A stretch of DNA of 64,000 nucleotides from positions 2,886,299-2,950,298 of the forward strand of contig KB904821.1 in assembly GCA_000380225.1 (NCBI GenBank), read 5' to 3'. Source of the DNA: a filamentous cyanobacterium ESFC-1 (GTDB lineage: Bacteria > Cyanobacteriota > Cyanobacteriia > Cyanobacteriales > Spirulinaceae). Shown piece after piece: positions 54,764-61,341 of the stretch; the first letter of the stretch is position 1, and the number at the start of each line of letters is the position of its first letter. Made by a program: the position numbers and the translations under genes. The notes under the pieces are model-generated. The model did no database searches. It saw only the letters and a program-made list of their open reading frames with translations, and had not been told where the DNA came from.

Positions 54764-55903
54764 ATGGTAGCAACTCCCGAAAAACAACAACCCTCAGTCA
54801 ATCTTGAGTCAGAATCCGGTGGCGATCGCGTCGCGGTATTGCTGATGGGTTACGGTGAAGTCGAAAGCTACGAAGACTTTGCCAACTACAACGAACAAGC
54901 CCTCAACCTGCTAACCGCTAAATTTGCCCCCGTCCCCACTTGGATTTATCCCCCTTTAGCCAAACTCCTCGCTATTTTTGATCTCCACGAATGGAGTCAC
55001 CAACACGGCAACTTTGTCTCGCCTCACAATCACATTTTTGAGCATCAAAGAGTCGGAATCGAGAAAAATCTGCAAGAAACCTGGGGCGATCGCATCAAAG
55101 TCTTTAAAGCCTTTAACTTCTGCGCTCCGTATCTCCCGGATCAAGTCATTGCTGAAATTAAAGCAGAAGGCTTCGACAAAATCTTAATTTATCCCCTCTT
55201 GGTGGTAGATTCGATTTTCACCAGTGGCATTGCCGTCGAACAAGTCAACGCCGCCCTCAACCACACCGCCGACGATGGCGAACATTGGCTCAAAGGCAGT
55301 CGTTACATCCCCTCTTTCTTCAACGAACCCGCCTACATCGACATTATGGCGCAGATGGTCGAAGAAAAAATTGCCGAAGAATTAACCGAAACTCATCTGC
55401 CTTCCCAAATCGGCATTGTCTTGATGAACCACGGTTGTCCTCACAAAGCTAAAGGCTTCACCTCTGGCATTACCGAAAGCGAAGCCCTTTATGAGTTAGT
55501 CCGCGCCAAACTGATCAACAAATATCCCCTAATTTCGGTGGGTTGGCTCAATCACGACACCCCCTTAATCGAGTGGACGCAACCCAACGCCCAACTGGCC
55601 GCCAAAAACCTGATCGATCTCGGTGCGAAAGCCATTGTCATGATGCCCATTGGTTTCGCGACGGAAAACCACGAAACCATCCTCGATGTCGATCACATCA
55701 TCCACCACTTACAACACAAGCACAAAGATGTCACCTACGTCCAAATGCCCTGTGTGAACGATCGCCCCGAATTCCTGAAAATGGCCGCAGACTGGGCAAA
55801 CCCCCAAATCGAAGCTTTACTCGCTGAAACCGCCAACGCTGTGAATCCGAGTCTCGCTTCTGGTGGTCATTCCCACGACGCTCATCACCACCACCACCAT
55901 TAA
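54764..55903 (+). CDS. Ferrochelatase-like protein with His-rich C-terminus
   Basis: A 379-residue member of the chelatase superfamily. AVLLMGYGEVESYEDF near residue 24 corresponds to the ferrochelatase N-terminal strand, IYPLLVVDSIFTSG lies near 146, and MNHGCPHKAKGF near 222 matches the ferrochelatase S-x-H-G-x-P region with its catalytic His. The later MMPIGFATENHETILDVDH resembles the conserved Glu-containing helix. It lacks the CAB-type C-terminal helix of cyanobacterial HemH and instead ends GGHSHDAHHHHHH, a probable metal-holding tail. It is likely a paralogue of HemH rather than HemH itself; the metal and tetrapyrrole are unknown. Confidence 0.82.
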   Translation: MVATPEKQQPSVNLESESGGDRVAVLLMGYGEVESYEDFANYNEQALNLLTAKFAPVPTWIYPPLAKLLAIFDLHEWSHQHGNFVSPHNHIFEHQRVGIEKNLQETWGDRIKVFKAFNFCAPYLPDQVIAEIKAEGFDKILIYPLLVVDSIFTSGIAVEQVNAALNHTADDGEHWLKGSRYIPSFFNEPAYIDIMAQMVEEKIAEELTETHLPSQIGIVLMNHGCPHKAKGFTSGITESEALYELVRAKLINKYPLISVGWLNHDTPLIEWTQPNAQLAAKNLIDLGAKAIVMMPIGFATENHETILDVDHIIHHLQHKHKDVTYVQMPCVNDRPEFLKMAADWANPQIEALLAETANAVNPSLASGGHSHDAHHHHHH

Positions 55904-56243
55904 GCCTCGCGATCGCTAACTTTAATCGGCATCTCAGAGAAACGTTCTTTCTCATGGGGTGCCGATTTTTGATCGATGGCAGTGGGGGTTTTTGGGGCAA
56001 TCGGCAATCGGCAATCGGGGTGTAGGGGCGCTCTTTTCCCCGCCCAATAGTGGGGGGAGAGGGGGAAGAGGGGGAGGAGTGGGAAGAAATTAGCAACAAC
56101 CAATAACCAACAACCAATAACCAACAACCAACAACCAACAACCAACAACCAACAACCAACAACCAACAACCAATAACCAATAACCAACAACCAACAATGC
56201 ACTAGGATGGAAGAAATGACCGATCCCCCTAGGAGGCTATGGT
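55904..56243. repeat. Repeat-filled spacer before the zinc-ribbon gene
   Basis: It contains GCAATCGGCAATCGG units near 56000, the GTAGGGGCG...CCCGCCC hairpin near 56020, a purine-rich GGGGGAAGAGGGGGAGG tract and a long AACAACC/AATAACC array at 56094-56197. The AGGAGG at 56231-56236 before the start at 56244 is the ribosome-binding site of the next gene. Confidence 0.8.
56094..56197 (+). repeat. AACAACC/AATAACC heptanucleotide array (about 15 units)
   Basis: About 104 bases of the same heptamer family as 43281-43398, again with mixed AACAACC and AATAACC units. Confidence 0.92.
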
Positions 56244-56627
56244 ATGAACCAAGACTTTCGCAACCTCACTCAACAAATCAACCTATCCGGATTGGGATGC
56301 TGGCTGACGGTGTTTTTAGTCTGTTGGTTGTTAGTTTCGGTGGGATTAGTGGGGGTTCTGAAAGGGGCGGTTGTGGTGATTGCCTTTATCGGGCTGGCCC
56401 CGGTGGTGGCGTTTGCGGGCTTGCGGTGGTGGCTGAAACGCAACCTAGTTGAAGAACCTTGTCCGGTGTGTGATTACACCTTTACAGGGTTTAATAATGC
56501 CGAGTGTCGTTGTCCTAATTGTGGCGAACCCCTCAAAGTCGAAGCGGGGCAATTTAAGCGCATTACCCCGCCTGGAACGATTGATGTGGATGCGGTTGAA
56601 GTCTCGGTACAACAACTCGAAGATTAG
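56244..56627 (+). CDS. Membrane protein with C-terminal zinc ribbon
   Basis: A 127-residue protein. Two membrane spans lie near residues 15-40 and 43-65. They are followed by a basic RWWLKRNL stretch and a cytoplasmic or stromal-type zinc ribbon, CPVC near residue 73 and CRCPNCG near 89 (C-x2-C and C-x2-C). The AGGAGG Shine-Dalgarno at 56231 is perfect and seven bases from the ATG. Function unknown. The gene ends exactly where the convergent 56628 gene ends. Confidence 0.85.
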   Translation: MNQDFRNLTQQINLSGLGCWLTVFLVCWLLVSVGLVGVLKGAVVVIAFIGLAPVVAFAGLRWWLKRNLVEEPCPVCDYTFTGFNNAECRCPNCGEPLKVEAGQFKRITPPGTIDVDAVEVSVQQLED

Positions 56628-57035
56628 TTATTGGTCGAGATAAAGGGTGTAGTTGTGGGATTCTCCGGCGCGATCGCCCACAAATACTTGATATTCCCCC
56701 GGTAGCCACAGTCCCGGCATTTCGGGTGTTCCCGATGCACACATTCTCTCATTGGCACTCGGGCCAATGACTAACAACGTGGGTTGGCCGCCGTCGGCTT
56801 CGACGCGCAGGTGCATCGAGTTAATTTGCTCGGTCACGGTAATGACATGATTGGGAGTTGCCGCGATCGCGCCGCAATCTGGCGTTTGTTGAGTGCCACC
56901 CGATTGACCGATCGCTTGCTGGCTTTGAGCGGGTGCGATCGCGATGGTATTAGCCAGACTTGATAATCCCCCAAAACCTAGCGCAGTAACGGCTAATGTT
57001 GTGGGAACGAGGATTTTCTTGAGTAAGTTCAGCAT
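56628..57035 (-). CDS. Secreted protein with two cysteines
   Basis: A 135-residue protein with a signal peptide (about 1-28, ending SSLANT or SLANTIAIA). The mature part has Cys near 54 (TPDCGAIA) and 98 (ERMCASG), which could form a disulfide. The beta-rich C-terminal half (HLRVEADGGQPTLLVIGP, LPGEYQVFVGDR, HNYTLYLDQ) suggests a small beta-sandwich domain. No family is named. Periplasmic or extracellular. Confidence 0.82.
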   Translation of the reverse strand: MLNLLKKILVPTTLAVTALGFGGLSSLANTIAIAPAQSQQAIGQSGGTQQTPDCGAIAATPNHVITVTEQINSMHLRVEADGGQPTLLVIGPSANERMCASGTPEMPGLWLPGEYQVFVGDRAGESHNYTLYLDQ

Positions 57036-57135
57036 CGATCCCTATCCTTGACGATTCTCGCCTCTCTCTACAACCTTAGTATGGCGATTTTCGGTAAAAA
57101 CACTCGATGACCTTGTTACTCTTTACAAACTGTCC

Positions 57136-57594
57136 TTAGTCACTAAAGAGAATCTGAATCAAACGTACCACTAACCAAGCCAGCAACGCATACACTGCCA
57201 TCCCCACCAAAACATTCACATCCAAAATTGCGCGATTTTCGTTCCAGGTTGGGCTGATAAACAACGTGGAAAAAGGGGCATAAAACGGCTCAGAGATCGC
57301 ATAGATCGCGCGAGCAAACTCGTTTTCCACATTTGCGCCCGACAACCGTAAAATAAAGCGAATCAACAGTAAAACTTCTAAGGCTGCGACCAAATAATAA
57401 ATAAAGTTAATCACTTTACCCAAAATGGACTGTCGCCGCGCCCTTTCGAGGTGTTCTTCTTCTACGCGCAAACGCCGTTCTTCTTGTCTTCTTTGGGCTT
57501 CTAGGGCTTGCTGGCGGCGGATTTCGTTGGTGTGGGGATTGGTTGGGGGTTGGGGGCTTTCTTCTCCGGGTTGTTGGTTACCGTCGTGAGTCAT
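57136..57594 (-). CDS. YggT family protein
   Basis: A 152-residue protein. The first 50 residues are charged and form a coiled coil (QALEAQRRQEERRLRVEEEHL). The remainder has two spans: FIYYLVAALEVLLLIRFILRL near residue 66 and VLVGMAVYALLAWLVVRLIQIL near 130. This is the YggT arrangement. The family includes proteins affecting nucleoid distribution and thylakoid membrane biogenesis in phototrophs; the role here is not known. Confidence 0.86.
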   Translation of the reverse strand: MTHDGNQQPGEESPQPPTNPHTNEIRRQQALEAQRRQEERRLRVEEEHLERARRQSILGKVINFIYYLVAALEVLLLIRFILRLSGANVENEFARAIYAISEPFYAPFSTLFISPTWNENRAILDVNVLVGMAVYALLAWLVVRLIQILFSD

Positions 57595-57716
57595 AGGCGC
57601 TTCCTTCGTGGTTAAATGTCATTAAAATTTACGGGAACTGTTACTTGGAAGCATACAACAAATGCCATCTGGTGCAAGATGTTGAATAATTGATGATTTT
57701 TCTTCAATGATTAATT

Positions 57717-58706
57717 ATGAGTCAAAAGGTCTTCCCGGTTGTCTATTCCACCCTTGCGAGTGGGGCGATTGCCTCTTTAGTTTTAGACAACTATGCTTTA
57801 GGCGAAATAGCCAGTTGTGAGTTTTGGCATCGCGGCTTATGCGACATTTACATTATTCAAACGCCCGTTGGCCCCTATATTTTTAGAGTCTCTCACCATC
57901 ACTGGCGATCGCGGTCTGATATTGTCTTTGAACTCGAATTACTCGATTTTTGGCGACAGCAGCAACTCCCCGTGGCTTATCCCATTCCCACCCAGGATCG
58001 TCAGTTATGGCTCGAAATTGACGCACCCGAAGGAAAACGCTATGGTACGTTATTTCCTTATGCTCCTGGCGAAATTGCCATTGGCGACTTTAACGCCACC
58101 CAAAGTTTATTACTGGGAAAAACTTTGGCTCAACTCCACGAAACCTCTCGGAAGTTTCAACCTACCGCTCATCGCCAACCCCTGACTTTAGAATATTTAT
58201 TGGATGCTTCTTTTGAAAAGATCAAACCCTTTTTAAAACACCGTCCTAACGATTTAGCTTATCTGCAAAAAATCCTCGCCCAAAGCCGAGAAAAAATTGA
58301 TAATTTGCCCCAATCTGAGCCATTTTGGGTGGTTTGTTGGGGCGATCCCCATAGCGGCAACACCCACTTTACCGCCGACCATCAAATTACTTTGTTTGAT
58401 TTCGATCAGTGTGGTTATGGTTGGCGGATGTTTGATGTGGCTAAGTTTTGGCACGTTTCTATGCGGACAGGCATTAGTCGTAAGGTGCGGGATACCTTTT
58501 TAGAAGGTTATCAAGCCATTGCGCCCCTCACCGAGAAGGAATTAGCGCTGCTGCAACCTCTGACCCAAGCGGCTCATTTTTGGTCGTGGTCGATTAGCAT
58601 TCATTCAGCCATTGTTCATAACTGGTGCTTGCTCGACGACAGTTATTTCAACCGCCGTCTCGAACAACTCAAGCGCATTTCTTCAGTGGATTGGCAGTTG
58701 TTTTAA
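57717..58706 (+). CDS. APH/SrkA-like phosphotransferase
   Basis: A 329-residue kinase of the aminoglycoside phosphotransferase/choline kinase fold. The catalytic loop is VCWGDPHSGNTHF near residue 210 (Asp and Asn), and the metal-binding segment is LFDFDQCGYGWRMFDVAKF near 228. The N-terminal lobe has YIFRVSHHHW and FELELLDFW. It resembles E. coli SrkA-type stress kinases more than antibiotic-resistance enzymes, but the substrate is not known. Its stop overlaps the convergent LytM-like gene by four bases. Confidence 0.9.
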   Translation: MSQKVFPVVYSTLASGAIASLVLDNYALGEIASCEFWHRGLCDIYIIQTPVGPYIFRVSHHHWRSRSDIVFELELLDFWRQQQLPVAYPIPTQDRQLWLEIDAPEGKRYGTLFPYAPGEIAIGDFNATQSLLLGKTLAQLHETSRKFQPTAHRQPLTLEYLLDASFEKIKPFLKHRPNDLAYLQKILAQSREKIDNLPQSEPFWVVCWGDPHSGNTHFTADHQITLFDFDQCGYGWRMFDVAKFWHVSMRTGISRKVRDTFLEGYQAIAPLTEKELALLQPLTQAAHFWSWSISIHSAIVHNWCLLDDSYFNRRLEQLKRISSVDWQLF

Positions 58707-60115
58707 AGCTCGATGTAGTTGAGTGGATCGACGGGTTTATTATCTCGGTGAAGTTCAAAATGGAGTTGCGATCGCGAGACTTCCCCCGTCTCTCCCACCA
58801 AGGCGATCGCTTCTCCTTGTTGGACTTCTTGGCCGACTTCAACTAAGTTCTTTTGATTGTGAGCATACAGGGTGCGATCGCCATTTTCGTGTTCGAGAAC
58901 CACCACTAAAGCGTCTCCGAGGTCTTTGCCCGTATATTGCGCCACTTTACTGCTCTTACCGCTTCCTACGGCAATAACGCGACCTGTAGCCGCCGCCAAA
59001 ACTTCTGTCCCTTCGCGGGCCGCGATCGCGACTCCGGTATAGGGCTGTTTACCTTGGTCGCTAAACCCTTTGGTAATGCGGCCTTGGGTGGGCATTTGAT
59101 AAGCAACCGCCGTTTGTCCGGTGGCCATCTGAAGCTGTAACTCCGCCAACATTGCTGAATCGGGAATTTGGAAATATTGTTCAATAATATGGGCGATCGC
59201 CTGGACGCGGCGCAGTTGGTCTTGGTACACGCATTCCCATTCGGTGACGGCGCGATTTTCCCGGCGACAAATGCCTAATAACCCCGTGGCGCGATTGGTG
59301 CCGTTTTCTAAATCCAATTCATTGTTTTGATTGAGGTAAAACGAAGCGGTGCGGGCCCAGGCGATCGCTTCGATTCCCGTTTTACCCCCCATCCGGGCGA
59401 TCGCCAACGCTTGGGGAAAACGGCGGGAGTGAACTGGACTGGCTTGGTTATACAAATCCGCCACATTCAGGATTGCTTCTAAGTTGCCGTTGGGGTCAAC
59501 GCCCACGGCTTCTAAGTCCGCTAAATTCGTGGGTAAGCGTCCCTTGGCTCGGTTTACGCAAAACTGCTCGGCGGCTTGTAAATTGCCACCACTGCGGCCT
59601 TGATCGCTACAGGGGCCGTAGTTGGTAACGCGATCGCCCCAAGATAAATTCCCCGGATCGGTATGGCCAAAATAAGCCGGGAGTTGTTCGACATAAAGAG
59701 TGCCTTGTTCGCGATACACTCGATAATTACCTTCTGCGGCCCCAATGGCCAGCATTCCAATCGCCAAAGGAGTCTCGAATAAGCGGTCGTGGGGAATTAA
59801 GGGTTCTAGCGGTTTCGGGGGGCGTTGCGCCTTTTCTTGAGGCGGTGTTGGGGGGGCTGAGGAGTCGGACGAGGGCGCATTGGGTAGACTTCCTGACGCG
59901 GGAGGCGAGTACCGCACCGGAATGGTCATTGGCACGACTTTTCGCCGCGAATTTGACTCAGACGAACGGTTTTGAGGAGAAGATGTTGTTTCATTCAGGG
60001 GAGTCTGGGCTTCTGGTAAGTTTTGATTCACAGAAACCAGGGTTGTGATGGTAGCTGTTCCCAAAACACCGAGAATTGCTCCTCTTGATAACCATCCCCA
60101 ATCCGGCATAACCAT
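58703..60115 (-). CDS. LytM/M23-like protein with degenerate active site
   Basis: A 470-residue protein. An N-terminal membrane anchor or signal (about 8-30) is followed by a Ser/Pro-rich linker (about 35-105) and a middle domain (about 110-340) with RVTNYGPCSDQGRSGGNL and NRAKGRLPTNL. A C-terminal LytM domain starts near 345. The zinc-site H-x3-D reads Y359-T-G-V-A363 and the H-x-H reads Q450-L-H452; only H419 and H452 of the usual set remain. It probably cannot cut peptidoglycan and may, like EnvC or NlpD, regulate other hydrolases. The periplasm is the likely site. Confidence 0.9.
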   Translation of the reverse strand: MVMPDWGWLSRGAILGVLGTATITTLVSVNQNLPEAQTPLNETTSSPQNRSSESNSRRKVVPMTIPVRYSPPASGSLPNAPSSDSSAPPTPPQEKAQRPPKPLEPLIPHDRLFETPLAIGMLAIGAAEGNYRVYREQGTLYVEQLPAYFGHTDPGNLSWGDRVTNYGPCSDQGRSGGNLQAAEQFCVNRAKGRLPTNLADLEAVGVDPNGNLEAILNVADLYNQASPVHSRRFPQALAIARMGGKTGIEAIAWARTASFYLNQNNELDLENGTNRATGLLGICRRENRAVTEWECVYQDQLRRVQAIAHIIEQYFQIPDSAMLAELQLQMATGQTAVAYQMPTQGRITKGFSDQGKQPYTGVAIAAREGTEVLAAATGRVIAVGSGKSSKVAQYTGKDLGDALVVVLEHENGDRTLYAHNQKNLVEVGQEVQQGEAIALVGETGEVSRSQLHFELHRDNKPVDPLNYIEL

Positions 60116-60639
60116 AGGCGAATCTTAAACCCCTTCGTTGTTTTTGGAAGTATAGATTAATAACGCCCCAATATTTTAGCGCTTGCTTACCCCGATTCCG
60201 ACCCCAAGAATGATAGCTTTTCCTTAACTCTGGTGGTTTTTAGGGTACAATTTGCTGAAATAAGGCAATTTTGGGGTTAATCTGGTTTTTTGACGATGAT
60301 TAGGCCAAAAAAGTTTCCAGAAGCGCGATCGCTTTTGTACAGACTTTATTTGCTCATCTTGGCGCTGAGTCAGACCCGTTATTTTTTTGTCTTAATTTCT
60401 CTGGCGGCTCCCATCCCACCATTGCCCTAAGCGTGGGCGATCGCGAGGTCTTTATTTTTAGCCATGTAATAAAAATTACTCACATCCTTTGCGTAGGTTT
60501 GAGGGGTTCGACCCCCCGAAAAACTCGTAAAACGCCACTCAAGCCTCTCACCCCTGATGACTCTGACCCCTCATCCTAAGTGTCTCAAAATACCCTAAAG
60601 TATTTTTTAGTCTAGAGTTATCATCAGGAGTGACTGCTC
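60116..60639. other. Spacer upstream of the Cys-rich lipoprotein gene
   Basis: 524 bases. A 44-codon hydrophobic frame begins at 60296 without a ribosome-binding site and is not accepted. GTTTGAGGGGTTCGACCCCCCG near 60507 includes the GGGG/CCCC palindrome. HIP1 sites occur near 60331 and 60438. The region should contain a promoter for 60640, not identified. Confidence 0.5.
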
Positions 60640-60642
60640 GTG
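60626..60642 (+). promoter_or_regulatory. Shine-Dalgarno and GTG start of the Cys-rich lipoprotein
   Basis: AGGAG at 60626-60630, nine bases before GTG at 60640. A TGA in the same frame at 60631 excludes any longer start. Confidence 0.75.
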
Positions 60643-60801
60643 AGCTGGAAAAATACCTCGCTCAGAATTTTATTAATTGCAACACTAACAGGCATCTGGG
60701 GCTGCGCCCAACAACCCCCCACCCTTCAAAAAGTTTCAGTTCCTTGTTGTCAATGCTGCGATGCCGATGGCAAAAACTGTAAGTGTTGTTTGTGTAGTTA
60801 A
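60640..60801 (+). CDS. 53-residue Cys-rich lipoprotein, metallothionein-like
   Basis: A short open frame of 53 codons beginning with GTG. Residues 1-21 form a typical lipoprotein signal: Lys4/Arg9, hydrophobic ILLIATLTG and the lipobox IWGC with Cys22. A short spacer (AQQPPTLQKVSV) leads to the C-terminal cluster C36-C-Q-C-C40, a DADGKN turn, then C47-K-C-C-L-C52-S. Eight cysteines in 17 residues suggest a metal- or redox-binding site on a membrane-anchored peptide. The AGGAG site, the absence of an alternative start and a terminator at 60837 support expression. No family recognised. Confidence 0.7.
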   Translation: MSWKNTSLRILLIATLTGIWGCAQQPPTLQKVSVPCCQCCDADGKNCKCCLCS

Positions 60802-60836
60802 GGATTTGAGACCGTTAAAATTTTACGAGCTTCAAG

Positions 60837-60869
60837 AAAAAGGACACTTTACAAACACTCCTTTTTTTT
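60837..60869 (+). terminator. Terminator after the Cys-rich lipoprotein gene
   Basis: AAAAAGGA (60837-60844) and TCCTTTTT (60859-60866) form an 8-bp stem with a 14-base loop and a T run to 60869, 35 bases after the stop codon. Confidence 0.65.
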
Positions 60870-61341
60870 TAAAGCTTAGGACAACTTTTGCCGTAATCTA
60901 TTTCGGTCACCCACTAAGTTAAGTTATTGTTATCGTAGAAAAAACCGGGGGTGCTATCTACAAAACGAAAAGACTGTGGATTTTAAAGTATGGAGAGTAA
61001 AGGTTGTCAAAAGCACCGAACAGACCCTAAGAAGTCAAGCCAGACCTAAATTTTCATCCTGAAGCGCGGGTTAAAGTTATGGCATTTCACCCCATCACAG
61101 GTTGTTCGGGCTAAATCGTTCCCCTCGCATCAAACATAATCGAGGCGAATTTTCATCATTGGCTAGAAAGACGTTTTGGCCATCTAACTCCCAGAAACAC
61201 TCTGTTCGGGTTTAACGTCATCCCACTCGCAAGCCCGGTGAACCAATCCGTGGTCTTCATCCCAAATGGGTGCAAATCAGCGCTCGGCCAGCGCGATTAT
61301 ATTTTCAAAATGACAAATCTTTAGGAACCGAATAATATTCA
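60870..61341. other. Spacer upstream of the CHASE2 protein gene
   Basis: 472 bases. No frame with protein-like composition, no repeat copy and no strong hairpin. GTTGTTCGGGCTAAATCG and CTCTGTTCGGGTTTAACG (near 61101 and 61198) share TGTTCGGG(C/T)T(T)AA. TTCAAAATGACAAATC precedes the start, where no Shine-Dalgarno is obvious. Confidence 0.5.

Noticed and set aside
55731..56202. Minus-strand frames with GCWLLVV-type repeats
   Set aside because: Same heptanucleotide artefact over 56094-56197, extending antisense into the ferrochelatase-like gene.
60296..60430. 44-codon hydrophobic frame MIRPKKFPEARS...
   Set aside because: No Shine-Dalgarno, spans a HIP1 site, and nothing indicates translation; left as spacer.
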